Shown piece by piece: positions 1 to 8,307 of a stretch of DNA of 61,966 nt. The notes beneath the pieces are model-generated. The model was given only the letters and a program-made list of their open reading frames with translations, made no database searches and was not told the DNA's origin. The translations under genes were made by a program, and so were the position numbers. The stretch comes from an uncultured Eggerthellaceae bacterium (lineage in GTDB: Bacteria > Actinomycetota > Coriobacteriia > Coriobacteriales > Eggerthellaceae). Within the stretch, counting starts at the first letter, position 1. Every line of letters begins with the position of its first letter. The stretch covers positions 1 through 61,966 of the forward strand of contig CAJUQH010000012.1 of NCBI GenBank assembly GCA_910588095.1. Reading direction: 5' to 3'.

Positions 1-300
1 TCCCGAAGACAGCAGAGGTGGCAGAAGCCAGCGTGTTCTCGCATTGCCCGCTGGTGGATTCCATCTCTGTGGATGCGGGCAGTGCAGCATTCGCCTCGGA
101 GAATGGTCTGCTATACACATCCGACTTAACGACCCTGCTCCGCGTACCAGTCGGAGCCACCGAGATCACCATCCGCGATGGCTGCACGACCATAGCCGCC
201 GGCGCGCTTGAGGCCTGCGCGAACCTCACCACCATCAACGCGCCAGCGACCGTCACCTCCATCAGCCCCGACGTCTTCCACGCGATACCGACGGTCAGCT
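1..300 (+). repeat. Copy 1 of a direct repeat shared with 61667-61966
   Basis: Aligned by eye without gaps, these 300 bases match the last 300 bases of the window with about 26 differences (roughly 91% identity). Divergence rises from about 5 differences in the first 120 bases to about 9 in the last 60. Both copies encode the same leucine-rich repeat part of two paralogous surface proteins. The repeat runs off both window edges, so its real length is unknown. Confidence 0.95.
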
Positions 301-3038
301 TGCCTGCTGCATCCGTCATCCTGGGCGAAGACAGTGAAGCTACCGAAGTCGAAGAATCCAATGAAGATCAGGTAAGCGAAACTGGCGGTCAACTTACCGC
401 CATGGTCGCTTTGTCGACGATACAAGATGATGCACTAGATATCGACCTTGGGAAAGTAATCGTTTTCGTCCAACCCAACGCCAAGGAATCCGTGTGGGTA
501 GAGCGTGGCTTCACTACCAAACAGCAAGCTGCAAATTGCGACGAAGAAGAACCCGTTGCATCTCTCGGAGCAGGTGCTACGTATCGCAGAGCTTCCAGCG
601 CTTTTAGCGTCAATGCACGGGTTGGCGGATATTTGATGGTGGAAAAGAATAATTACGGTTCAACAGGCAAGATGTCATCATGTGGTATATGGACTTACAA
701 CACGGCATGTAGCTATGTTTTCAATAACGGCAACTTTTCAATGCAATCATCCCAGGGTGGTGCAGGACCATACTACGCAAATGGTTATGCGGTTGCTGAG
801 AAGGGATACACCTTCATAGGTTGGAATAGGGACAATGAAGAGGAGGCCTCTTTTGCGGTGTCTTCTTTCACGGATTATCTCACTATATCGGGGACACCAG
901 GTGTTTCTACGCCAGAGTACCAGTATTTTTATACTTACGCGGTATTTCGTCCTAATACTTATACGGTAACCTTCGATCTCCAAGGAGGATACGGCGGTAC
1001 CGAAACTGCACAGGTGACCTTTGGCAAAGACATGCCTTCAGTGGATAAGCCTTTGAAGAAAGGTTGCAAGTTCTTAGGGTTCTACGTTCAGCCAGATGGC
1101 AAGGGGGCGCAGTACTATCGAGGGACGGAAGCAGGGATAGAGAGCAGCCATATTTGGGATATCACAAATGATGCAACCCTTTACGCTCATTGGGAAATAG
1201 TGGATTGCGACCTTTCATTCGATGTTGATGCGGAGCCCAATGATGAGGATTACCCTGGTGTCGAGAAGCCCGACCAAACGGTTACCGCAGGCCAAATAGG
1301 GGCAGGTGATAAGGTTGAGATAGAAGACCCGAAACGTCCAGGGTACGTGTTCCAAGGCTGGACCATTCCCAATGCAGAAGGTACGGAAGCCATCGACCAA
1401 GACCTCGTCTACCAAGACGAGACGGATGGCAAGTGGTACGTGGACGCATCCAAGCTGCCAGACTATGCAGGAGATGACGGACGGGTGGAGCTCACCGCGC
1501 GTTGGACCTCCGTCATCAGCGTGGATGTGCCAAGCTCGGTCACGTTCTATGCTGACGTGGTGACCCAAGGCAACGAGAGCAGGGAAGGTCTCGCCTCGAG
1601 CGCCTTCGGGCAGAATAAGGTGCAGAGCCAGTCCGAAGTGGACCTTCGCATAGTGGGCTTGGAGTCCAAGCAAGTGAAGGGCAACGGCTCGACGAGCTTA
1701 GGCGCTTCCGACATACTCAAGAAGAAGGATGGCAGCACCGTATCCGGCACAGCTGACAAGCTGTTCAGCTTGTACCCGGCAACTGGCGAGTTAAAGGAAG
1801 ACGACCTCAAGGACCCGGATGCGACCTCGGCTTCCAAACCAGTTGGCGCCGTCGACTTCTCCCTCGACGACATCCTGCTCGAGAAGTCCTTTGCCGCAGA
1901 CGATTTCACCATCCCAGCCGGAGACACCCTCTCGCTCGGCTACCGCCTGAACCTCCAAGAGACGAGCACCGAGCTCGACTACGACAAGCTCTCAGCCCTC
2001 AGCGAAGGCACCTCCGCCTCCATCGCGAACATCAGCTACTGCTTCGCGGCGGACGATCATCCGCCGACTTCTACTGGATCGACTTCGGACGATTTCTATA
2101 TAGAGCATAATGGCCGCATATATGGCCCAGAGGACATCAAGATGTCTGCTGAGTGCATATCTCGGTTCGGGAAGCTGTCGCCATGCTATGAGCTCTATGA
2201 ATCGTTCTTGAATTCCGGCATGGATCCGAATGATGCCTCTGACGCCCATGGCTATGTGAAGTGGGGCGACGGCATTACGTACAATGTGCGCATCATTGGC
2301 ATCAACCACGATGACAAGTCTGATGGCTCGGGCAAGGCGGGGCTCACGTTCCAATTCGTTGACCTGCTGAATACACCTTACTATATGAATTACCCGACTT
2401 GTGGCACATTAGACCACTTCGGCTTCAAGGAGGGCGTCTTCAATTCAACGAACAAGGGCTTCGAGTATGGTTCCCATGACACGACGTGGACGGGTCGATG
2501 GGAGCATTCCACGAATTTAGGGGGATGGGGCAAGGCCCTACTGCGTCATCGTATGAATCCTGGCGTTCAGCCCGAGGGGCTCAACTCTGGAAGCGTTGGT
2601 CGCGATGCTGACGATCTATGGAAGCAGGTCCCGCAATCATTGGGTCAGGCTATCGTCGCGGTTGATAAGAGGTATTACAATGGTCGGCTCCCAGACCGTC
2701 CGACATTATGCACAGCATCGGATAAGCTGTTCCTTCCGAGCTATTCTGAGATCGTGGCCAAGGGTTATGCTCCGAATATCGCCAGCTTGTCGAACGAAGG
2801 GCCTGTTTACGCCTACTACAATAGCAAGGCAACAACAGGCAATGCGTCTAACGGTGCCCTCGTTAAACGTCAGTCTTTAAAAGATGGCACGTCTAGCACG
2901 TCAGCATGGACTTGGCTTTTGCGTTCATGCGACTGGGAACGCGATACTGCTTTTCTTGCTGTGGGTGATGCTGGCAACCCGTATAGCCCACGTACGGCTA
3001 CGCAGATATACGGTATCGCTCCGTGCTTCGCGCTTTAG
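3..3038 (+). CDS. BspA/InlB-like surface protein, 5' end outside the window
   Basis: Large extracellular-type protein, about 1011 codons visible, role unknown (adhesion or host contact is the usual guess). The reading frame is open from base 3. A GTG at 18 is in frame, but the homologous gene at 60907 has a valine there, so the true start lies upstream. In order: a BspA-type leucine-rich repeat segment (visible residues 1-95), glycine/aromatic-rich Listeria-Bacteroides B-repeat-like units (about 230-500, with motifs such as FIGWN and TVTFDLQGG), a linker, and a C-terminal domain (about 690-1006) with the WLLRSCDW and YGIAPCFAL signatures of DUF6273/C-type-lectin-like folds. It ends without an LPXTG signal or membrane anchor. 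Base composition changes along the gene: 380-1300 and 2040-3038 are AT-richer than the middle. This suggests domain shuffling. Confidence 0.82.
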   Translation, partial: PKTAEVAEASVFSHCPLVDSISVDAGSAAFASENGLLYTSDLTTLLRVPVGATEITIRDGCTTIAAGALEACANLTTINAPATVTSISPDVFHAIPTVSLPAASVILGEDSEATEVEESNEDQVSETGGQLTAMVALSTIQDDALDIDLGKVIVFVQPNAKESVWVERGFTTKQQAANCDEEEPVASLGAGATYRRASSAFSVNARVGGYLMVEKNNYGSTGKMSSCGIWTYNTACSYVFNNGNFSMQSSQGGAGPYYANGYAVAEKGYTFIGWNRDNEEEASFAVSSFTDYLTISGTPGVSTPEYQYFYTYAVFRPNTYTVTFDLQGGYGGTETAQVTFGKDMPSVDKPLKKGCKFLGFYVQPDGKGAQYYRGTEAGIESSHIWDITNDATLYAHWEIVDCDLSFDVDAEPNDEDYPGVEKPDQTVTAGQIGAGDKVEIEDPKRPGYVFQGWTIPNAEGTEAIDQDLVYQDETDGKWYVDASKLPDYAGDDGRVELTARWTSVISVDVPSSVTFYADVVTQGNESREGLASSAFGQNKVQSQSEVDLRIVGLESKQVKGNGSTSLGASDILKKKDGSTVSGTADKLFSLYPATGELKEDDLKDPDATSASKPVGAVDFSLDDILLEKSFAADDFTIPAGDTLSLGYRLNLQETSTELDYDKLSALSEGTSASIANISYCFAADDHPPTSTGSTSDDFYIEHNGRIYGPEDIKMSAECISRFGKLSPCYELYESFLNSGMDPNDASDAHGYVKWGDGITYNVRIIGINHDDKSDGSGKAGLTFQFVDLLNTPYYMNYPTCGTLDHFGFKEGVFNSTNKGFEYGSHDTTWTGRWEHSTNLGGWGKALLRHRMNPGVQPEGLNSGSVGRDADDLWKQVPQSLGQAIVAVDKRYYNGRLPDRPTLCTASDKLFLPSYSEIVAKGYAPNIASLSNEGPVYAYYNSKATTGNASNGALVKRQSLKDGTSSTSAWTWLLRSCDWERDTAFLAVGDAGNPYSPRTATQIYGIAPCFAL

Positions 3039-3051
3039 TGCTAAAATAGGG

Positions 3052-3319
3052 CCCAGCGGTTGCCCGTGGTTGGTAGCGGGCAGCGCCTATAAGGGCTGGA
3101 ATGGCTGGCAGCTAGCGCTTCCGGCCATTCTTCTCCTTAGGGCGGAACCTGCTCCGTGCTATGGGCACGAGCGCCGCTGTCGCCGCTGCCAAGCCGGCTA
3201 ACGCCGTGAAGAGCTTGACGAGCTCGATAGTTAGCTCCATTGGCAACCACCTCCTCTCGTCTTGGTCGATCCAATATGAAAGAAGGCGCTGCCAGCACAC
3301 GGGGCTTAGCACCGCTGGG
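3052..3319. repeat. Imperfect inverted repeat (arms 3052-3087 and 3285-3319) around a tiny gene
   Basis: The left arm starts CCCAGCGGT and ends GGCAGCGCC. The reverse complement of the right arm starts and ends with the same nine bases. The centres of the arms (about 18 bases) do not match. The arms enclose the 42-aa peptide gene on the minus strand. Function is unknown; it could be the edge of a small insertion or lie within an RNA structure. Confidence 0.5.
3112..3240 (-). CDS. 42-residue single-span membrane peptide (type I toxin/holin-like candidate)
   Basis: The ATG at 3240 is preceded by a strong GAGGAGGTGG ribosome site seven bases away; this is why it is preferred to the in-frame upstream starts. 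The product has one hydrophobic, alanine/leucine-rich segment (about residues 5-27) followed by an arginine/lysine-rich tail ending KNGRKR. That layout, a short membrane span plus basic tail, is seen in type I toxins and small holin-like toxins, but no specific family is recognised. It lies antisense to nothing annotated and sits inside the inverted repeat at 3052/3285. An antisense antitoxin RNA was looked for but could not be placed with confidence. Confidence 0.45.
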   Translation of the reverse strand: MELTIELVKLFTALAGLAAATAALVPIARSRFRPKEKNGRKR

Positions 3320-3668
3320 TTGCATTAGATGATAGCGCCCCAGGCCCTTTTTCCGAGCTGACGATTTTCAAAAGTTTTCCCATTTCAGAATAGAAAAATG
3401 ATAGACAAATGGCCGGTGATTTCCCGGCAGGCATGCCGATTCTCGGCCGGTCGTTTCGCTGGCATTCCGACGGTCGTGAATCCGACTCGAGCCTGGCACC
3501 ATGCGGGTTGCCGCAGCCGCGCTCGCTCCTTGTATTCGATTCGCTCATAGATGCCATGATGATTGCTTATCATGGATGCTTGGCCTGCTAGAAGACGCGA
3601 TTATGAGTTACGATATAGGGGATACCCGATTTACGACCTATTTGGTATACCAGGAAAAGGGGAGCACG
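3241..3668. other. Intergenic region between the membrane peptide and the UPF0158 gene
   Basis: About 430 bases with no supported gene apart from the peptide's ribosome site. Visible structure: the right arm of the inverted repeat (3285-3319), a 7-bp perfect inverted repeat CCATGAT/ATCATGG (3554-3560 and 3569-3575), and a 10-bp palindrome TGGTATACCA (3643-3652) that contains a -10-like TATACC just upstream of the UPF0158 start. The palindromes could be operators. The short frames that cross this region lack ribosome sites and look spurious. Confidence 0.5.
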
Positions 3669-4154
3669 ATGGCGAAAAAGATCCCGCTAGCGGTTATGCT
3701 CTATGCCCTCGAGACATGCACCCAGGGCGAGCACGATGGCTACTACTTCGACATAGAGACCGACAAGCCTTATTACCTGACCGGGGGGTTCAAGCCCCAG
3801 GCCATCATCTCGCGCCGCTTCACGGTGGTCGAGAACGACGATGCCCTGTTCAAGGAGATAACGGGCAATCCCGAGCGCTACATCAAGCTGCCAACCATCC
3901 ATGACGTCGACGGCGCAGCCCTCATGGAGGAGTTCTCGGTCGACCACGGCCGCAACGCCAAGAAGAATCGCGAGCTCAAGAAGGCGGCCAGCAAGGTGCG
4001 CGTGTACAACAGCCGCCTGCCGTGGGAAAGCGTGATCAACCGCCAGTTCCTACGCGACGAATGGCAGCCGTTCAGCGACGGCCGCAACGCCGAGCACGCC
4101 CGCAAATGGTGCGCCGAGCACGGCTACGAGGTCGTCCAGACGGTGGGCTATTGA
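3669..4154 (+). CDS. UPF0158 family protein
   Basis: 161 residues, cytoplasmic, function unknown. The pattern fits UPF0158: an N-terminal part with a YYFDIETDKPYYL segment, then RYIKLP, and a C-terminal WQPFSDGR...ARKWCAEHGYE block in which family members carry W-x3-R and a WCEENGI-like ending. The ATG at 3669 is chosen because it follows AAAAGGGGAG at a suitable distance; longer upstream readings cross non-coding-looking sequence. A promoter for the downstream thi operon overlaps its stop codon, so it is probably its own transcription unit. Confidence 0.7.
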   Translation: MAKKIPLAVMLYALETCTQGEHDGYYFDIETDKPYYLTGGFKPQAIISRRFTVVENDDALFKEITGNPERYIKLPTIHDVDGAALMEEFSVDHGRNAKKNRELKKAASKVRVYNSRLPWESVINRQFLRDEWQPFSDGRNAEHARKWCAEHGYEVVQTVGY

Positions 4155-4180
4155 CCCATGCGCAGCGCCCGTGGTATCGT
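4151..4180 (+). promoter_or_regulatory. Putative promoter of the thi operon
   Basis: TTGACC (4151-4156), 18-base spacer, TATCGT (4175-4180) preceded by TGG. The -35 box overlaps the TGA stop of the UPF0158 gene. A start near 4187 would place the whole TPP aptamer in the leader. Confidence 0.5.
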
Positions 4181-4197
4181 CGGGGGGCTTTGAAAAG

Positions 4198-4284
4198 TCA
4201 TAGGGGAGCTGAGGCGAGCTCGGCTGAGAGGAAGACCTGTCTTCGACCCTGGAACCTGATCTGGGTAATGCCAGCGGAGGGAAA
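4198..4284 (+). promoter_or_regulatory. TPP riboswitch (THI element)
   Basis: The conserved thi-box blocks are present in order: GGGG at 4203-4206, GGCTGAGA at 4222-4229, GACC near 4245, AACCTGAT at 4253-4260, then CTGGGTAATGCCAGCGGAGG ending near 4280. The last block, GGAGGG (4276-4281), is also the Shine-Dalgarno sequence of the next gene, five bases before its ATG. No terminator hairpin lies between aptamer and gene. Control is therefore most likely translational: thiamin pyrophosphate binding hides the ribosome site. It regulates the three-gene ABC transporter downstream. Confidence 0.95.
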
Positions 4285-4286
4285 TC

Positions 4287-5075
4287 ATGGCGAACGTTCC
4301 GAGGAAGACCCTTACCCGCGTCGCAGCGCCGTGCGTTGCGTGCGTGCTGCTGGTGGCGCTATGGCAGGCGGTATGCACGTTGGGCCTGGTGCCGGGCTTC
4401 ATGCTGCCCAGCCCGCTGGACGTGGTGGGCGCCCTGGTCGCCGATGGCCAATTGCTGGCCTCCCACGCCGCCACCACGCTGTCCGAGGCGCTGCTGGGCC
4501 TGGCGGCCGGCATGGCGGTGGGCTTCGGGCTGGCCGTAGCCATGGAGCGGTTCCGCCTGGTGGACGCGGCGCTCGGGCCGCTGGTCACGCTCTCGCAGAC
4601 CATCCCCGTGGTGGCCGTGGCGCCGCTGCTGGTTCTGTGGTTCGGCTACGGCATGCTGCCGAAGGTGCTGTTGGTGGCGCTGACCACGTTCTTTCCCATA
4701 ACGGTCGCCCTGGCGAGCGGGTTCCGTTCGGTCGACCCTGACGCGGTAGACCTGCTGCGCACCATGGGCGCCAGCCGCTGGCAGGTGTTCCGGTTCGCCA
4801 AGCTGCCGGCCGCTGCCGGGTCGTTCTTCGCAGGGCTGCGCATAAGCGCCACCTACGCCGTCATCGGCGCAGTGGTGGCCGAATGGCTGGGCGGCTTCGA
4901 CGGGCTGGGCGTCTACATGACCCGTGTCCGGAAATCCTATGACTACGACAGCATGTTCGCCTCCATCATCGTCATAGCGGCGGTGTCGTTGGCGCTGCTG
5001 GCAGCGGCCAAGGCGCTCGAGCGGGCGTGCATGCCATGGCGCCGCGCGCGCCGCAGCAACCGGGACGACAGCTAG
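4287..5075 (+). CDS. thiX: ABC transporter permease, thiamin-precursor uptake (ThiX-like)
   Basis: 262 residues with about six hydrophobic segments. It carries the BPD-type EAA loop of importer permeases (DLLRTMGASRWQVFRFAKLP, about residues 153-172). It belongs to the SsuC/TauC/ThiX permease family. The TPP riboswitch in front and the NMT1/THI5-like binding protein behind point to uptake of a thiamin pyrimidine precursor such as HMP or its formylamino derivative. The exact substrate is inferred. It is first of three genes, with 13 bases to the next. Confidence 0.88.
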   Translation: MANVPRKTLTRVAAPCVACVLLVALWQAVCTLGLVPGFMLPSPLDVVGALVADGQLLASHAATTLSEALLGLAAGMAVGFGLAVAMERFRLVDAALGPLVTLSQTIPVVAVAPLLVLWFGYGMLPKVLLVALTTFFPITVALASGFRSVDPDAVDLLRTMGASRWQVFRFAKLPAAAGSFFAGLRISATYAVIGAVVAEWLGGFDGLGVYMTRVRKSYDYDSMFASIIVIAAVSLALLAAAKALERACMPWRRARRSNRDDS

Positions 5076-5088
5076 GGAAGGGGCTCTC

Positions 5089-6174
5089 ATGGGCAAGCAG
5101 GATGCGATGCAGGGAACAGGGAAGGTGCCAGGGCAGGCGCGCGGGCGCGCGGGCGGCCGCGTGGCCAAGGCGCTGGCGGTGCTGGCCGCCGCGGCTTTGA
5201 CGGGTGGCTTGCTGGCTGGGTGCAGCGGCCCGCGGCAGGACAGCGAAGGGTCCGCGGGCGGCGCAGCGGACGAGCTGACGCCGATCACCGTGGTGCTGGA
5301 CTACACGCCCAACACGAACCACACGGGCCTGTACGTGGCCATGGACCAGGGCTTCTACGCCAAGCGCGGCCTGGCCGTGACCGTGGTGCAGCCGCCCGAG
5401 GACGGCGCCGATGCGCTGGTGGCGTCGGGCCAAGCGCAGTTCGGCGTGAGCTACCAGGACTGGATGGCCAATTACCTGGGCTCTCCCGACCCGCTGCCGG
5501 TGACGGCGGTGGCGGCGCTCGTGCAGCACAACACCTCGGGCATCATCTCGCGCGCGGCTGACGGCATAGCGCGCCCGGCTGACCTGGCGGGCAAGCGCTA
5601 CGGCACCTTGGACGTCGCCACCGAGAAGGCCATCGTGCGCGCGTTGGTGGAAGCCGACGGCGGCCGCTGGGATGACGTGGAGCTGGTGCCCGCCAACTCC
5701 ACCGACGAGGTGACGGGCCTGGCATCCGACCAGTTCGACGCGGTGTGGTGCTTCGAGGGCTGGGCGGGCCAGAACGCTGCGGTGCAGGGCTTCGACGCCG
5801 GCTACTTCGCCATCGCCGACTGCGACCCGGTGTTCGACTACTACACGCCGGTGCTCATCGTGAACGACGCCTATGCGGCCGAGCATGCTGACGTCGTGAG
5901 GGCCTTCCTCGACGCCACCGCCGAGGGCTATGCCTTCGCCATGGAGGATCCCGACGAGGCGGCAGCCATGCTGGTGGAGGCGGCGCCTGAGGTGGATCCC
6001 GAGCTCGCCCGGGCCTCCCAGCGCTTCCTGGCCGACCAATACGTGGCCGATGCGGATAAGTGGGGCGTGTTCGACGCGGCCCGCTGGAACGCCTTCTACG
6101 CCTGGATGAACGAGCAGGGCCTGACCGAGAGCCCCATCCCGCTGGATGCGGGCTTCACCAACGAGTACCTGTAG
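5089..6174 (+). CDS. thiY: Substrate-binding lipoprotein, NMT1/THI5-like (ThiY-like)
   Basis: 361 residues. The N-terminus has a basic stretch, a hydrophobic segment and a lipobox LAGC at about residues 42-45, so the mature protein would be lipid-anchored outside the membrane. The mature part opens with VVLDYTPNTNHTGLYVAMDQ, typical of NMT1/THI5-like pyrimidine-precursor binding proteins, followed by GVSYQD and GFEG-type ligand-loop sequence (CFEGWAGQ). It sits between the permease and ATPase genes of a TPP-controlled operon. The start at 5089 follows a GGAAGGGG ribosome site. Confidence 0.9.
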   Translation: MGKQDAMQGTGKVPGQARGRAGGRVAKALAVLAAAALTGGLLAGCSGPRQDSEGSAGGAADELTPITVVLDYTPNTNHTGLYVAMDQGFYAKRGLAVTVVQPPEDGADALVASGQAQFGVSYQDWMANYLGSPDPLPVTAVAALVQHNTSGIISRAADGIARPADLAGKRYGTLDVATEKAIVRALVEADGGRWDDVELVPANSTDEVTGLASDQFDAVWCFEGWAGQNAAVQGFDAGYFAIADCDPVFDYYTPVLIVNDAYAAEHADVVRAFLDATAEGYAFAMEDPDEAAAMLVEAAPEVDPELARASQRFLADQYVADADKWGVFDAARWNAFYAWMNEQGLTESPIPLDAGFTNEYL

Positions 6175-6177
6175 GAG

Positions 6178-6990
6178 ATGCTGGCTGCCATGCCCTCCGT
6201 TGACGAGAGCCGCACCGCCACGCCGCACCCGCCCAAGCTGGAGGTGCGCGGCCTGAGCCTGTCGTGGGATGGGCGCCCCATCGTGGCCGACGTGGGCTTC
6301 ACGGTGCGATCGGGCCAGCTGGCGTGCCTGGTGGGGCGCTCGGGCACGGGCAAGACCACGCTGTTCCATGCCATCGCTGGGCTGACCCAGCCTGACTCGG
6401 GCCAGGTGCTGCTCGACGGCCGCGATGTGACGGGCCAGCCGGGCCGCATAAGCTACATGCTGCAGAAGGACCTTCTGCTGCCCGAGCAGCGCGTCGTCGA
6501 CAACGTGGCGGTGGCGCTGCGCCAGGCCGGGGTGCCCAAGCGCGAGGCTCGCGACCGCGCTCGCCAGCGCTTCGCCGAGTTCGGCCTGGCCGGCACCGAG
6601 CGCCTGTACCCGAGCCAGCTCTCGGGAGGCATGCGGCAGCGGGCGGCGCTGCTGCGCACCTGCATGATGGACAACGACGTGGTGCTGCTCGACGAGCCGT
6701 TCAGCGCCCTGGACGCCCTCACGCGGGCCGACATGCGGCAGTGGCTGTCGGCCCAGATGGGCCGCTTGGGGCTCACGGGGCTGCTGGTCACCCACGACGT
6801 GGACGAGGCGGTGGCCCTAGCCGACGAGGTGCTGGTGCTGGCGCCCAGCCAAAGCGCCAGCGGGGCGGCCACCATCGTGGGCCGCGTGGCGGTGGATGCG
6901 CCGCGCGATGGCCGCGAGGCGTTCATGCTGACCGAAAATGCGCTGCGCATCAAGCGCGCTGTGCTCCGGCTTCTGGGGGAATACTGGTAG
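6178..6990 (+). CDS. thiZ: ABC transporter ATP-binding protein (ThiZ-like)
   Basis: 270 residues, the cytoplasmic ATPase that powers the thiamin-precursor importer. Walker A is GRSGTGKTT (about residue 53), the Q-loop follows, the signature is LSGGMRQRAALL, Walker B is VVLLDEPFSALD and the switch histidine is in LLVTHDVDEA. The family is SsuB/TauB/ThiZ. The gene starts three bases after the binding-protein stop, so translation is probably coupled. An alternative ATG 12 bases downstream cannot be excluded. The stop codon lies inside the putative promoter of the next operon. Confidence 0.9.
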   Translation: MLAAMPSVDESRTATPHPPKLEVRGLSLSWDGRPIVADVGFTVRSGQLACLVGRSGTGKTTLFHAIAGLTQPDSGQVLLDGRDVTGQPGRISYMLQKDLLLPEQRVVDNVAVALRQAGVPKREARDRARQRFAEFGLAGTERLYPSQLSGGMRQRAALLRTCMMDNDVVLLDEPFSALDALTRADMRQWLSAQMGRLGLTGLLVTHDVDEAVALADEVLVLAPSQSASGAATIVGRVAVDAPRDGREAFMLTENALRIKRAVLRLLGEYW

Positions 6991-7003
6991 AATGCCCTAC
7001 CAG
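6984..7003 (+). promoter_or_regulatory. Putative promoter/operator of the chorismate mutase operon
   Basis: A -10-like TAGAAT (6988-6993) lies inside a perfect 7-bp inverted repeat, CTGGTAG/CTACCAG (6984-6990 and 6997-7003). A near direct repeat ATGCCCTACC / ATGCCCTTACC starts at 6992 and 7004. No good -35 box is seen, so the promoter may need an activator, or the repeat may bind a repressor. Confidence 0.35.
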
Positions 7004-7038
7004 ATGCCCTTACCGACCAGAAGAAGGAGGCTCACGCC

Positions 7039-7320
7039 ATGCCTGAGGACAACGCTGCGTTCGCAGAGATCCAGAAGCATCGCGCCGAGATCGACGCCAT
7101 CGACCGCGAGCTCGTCGCCCTGCTGAACAAGCGCGCCGGCCATTCGCTCGTGATTCGCGGGCTCAAGCCCGAAGCCAAGATGGGCTTGTTCGATGCCAAG
7201 CGCGAAGAGGAGATCTTCACCAAGATCGACGAGTACAACGACGGACCGCTGTACAACGATTACCTGCACGAGATTTACGCGACCATCCTCAAGGTGATGA
7301 AGGAGACTCCGTCGGTATGA
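7039..7320 (+). CDS. Chorismate mutase, AroQ class
   Basis: 93 residues, all-helical AroQ-type enzyme converting chorismate to prephenate on the way to phenylalanine and tyrosine. It shows the family's N-terminal helix (EIQKHRAEIDAIDRELVALL), the catalytic-helix arginine/lysine pattern, and KREEEIFTKI. It has the usual length of a monofunctional domain. AAGGAGG precedes the ATG. Its stop overlaps the start of the DAHP synthase gene (ATGA), so the first and a late step of the pathway are translated together. Confidence 0.9.
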   Translation: MPEDNAAFAEIQKHRAEIDAIDRELVALLNKRAGHSLVIRGLKPEAKMGLFDAKREEEIFTKIDEYNDGPLYNDYLHEIYATILKVMKETPSV

Positions 7321-8120
7321 GCGACCAACAGAAAGCAGCGCCGCTGCCCGACCTGGGCACGCGCGGCGACGAGATAACCATCTTCGCCGGGCCCTGCTCG
7401 GTGGAATCGCCCGAGCAGTTCGACGAGGTGGCCGCATGCGTGGCCGGCCTGGGGCTGAAGTGGATACGCGGCGGCGCGTTCAAGCCGCGCACCAACCCCC
7501 ATTCGTTCCAGGGCCTGGGCGAGGAGGCCCTGCGCATCATGAACGACGCAGGCGGCAAGTACGGCCTGCTGACCCTCACCGAGGTGATGGACTCGGCCCA
7601 CTGCCAGCTGGTGGCCGACTACGTGGACGGCCTGCAAGTGGGCTCCCGCAACTTCCAGAACTTCAGCCTGCTGAAGAAGATAGGCCAGGTGACGGCCGAC
7701 ACCGACCAGATGGTGCTGTACAAGCGTGGCTTCGCGGGCACCATAGCCGAGTGGCTGGCGGCGACCGACTACATCACCGACTGCGGCAACACCAACGTGG
7801 TGCTGTGCGAGCGCGGCATCCGCACGTTCGAGACGGCCACGCGCTTCACGCTGGACATCGCGGCCGTGCCGGTCATCCACAAGCAGTCGCTGTACCCGGT
7901 GTGCATCGACGTTTCGCATCCGGCGGGCCAGCGCGACCTGGTGCCGAGCCTGGCCTACGCGGCGGTGGCTGCCGGGGCCGACTCGCTCATGATCGAGGTG
8001 CACCCGAACCCTGCCAAGGCCAAGTCCGACGGGCCGCAGCAGCTCACTCCCATGCAGTTCGAGAAGCTGGTGGGCGAGCTGCGCGACATCGCCGCGGTGT
8101 TCGGCAAGACCATCGCCTAG
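7317..8120 (+). CDS. aroF: 3-deoxy-7-phosphoheptulonate (DAHP) synthase
   Basis: 267 residues, condenses phosphoenolpyruvate and erythrose-4-phosphate to DAHP, the first shikimate-pathway step. It is the short class I-beta type related to KDO8P synthase: FAGPCSVES near residue 23, IRGGAFKPRTNPHSFQGLG (PEP site), and ends shortly after the barrel. No regulatory extension is fused. The upstream overlapping gene is a separate chorismate mutase, which in this enzyme type can act as the regulatory partner; that is an inference here. Confidence 0.93.
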   Translation: MSDQQKAAPLPDLGTRGDEITIFAGPCSVESPEQFDEVAACVAGLGLKWIRGGAFKPRTNPHSFQGLGEEALRIMNDAGGKYGLLTLTEVMDSAHCQLVADYVDGLQVGSRNFQNFSLLKKIGQVTADTDQMVLYKRGFAGTIAEWLAATDYITDCGNTNVVLCERGIRTFETATRFTLDIAAVPVIHKQSLYPVCIDVSHPAGQRDLVPSLAYAAVAAGADSLMIEVHPNPAKAKSDGPQQLTPMQFEKLVGELRDIAAVFGKTIA

Positions 8121-8163
8121 GCACCACGCAGGCGTGCTGCCTGCGCGCTTCCATAGGAAAAAA

Positions 8164-8198
8164 CGACGCCCCTGGCCCATCATCGGGCCGGGGGCGTC
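8164..8198 (+). terminator. GC-rich hairpin between convergent genes
   Basis: GACGCCCCTGGCCC pairs with GGGCCGGGGGCGTC around a short loop. It is flanked by AAAAAA on the left, which gives a T-run on the minus strand, so it probably ends transcription mainly of the minus-strand gene at 8308-8595, and possibly both. Confidence 0.65.
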
Positions 8199-8307
8199 GC
8201 TTCGCATGGGTGGAACGATAGGGGCGGCAGGCGGCGCGGCAGCGCGCCGTTCGCCTTGAGGCCCGACGCTGACGGTGCCCCGGGAAAGCCCTGTGCGGCC
8301 TCGCTTG

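Noticed and set aside
2850..3038. Diversity-generating retroelement target at the C-terminus of the first surface protein
   Set aside because: The C-type-lectin-like end fits a DGR target, but no template repeat and no reverse transcriptase gene is found downstream in the window.
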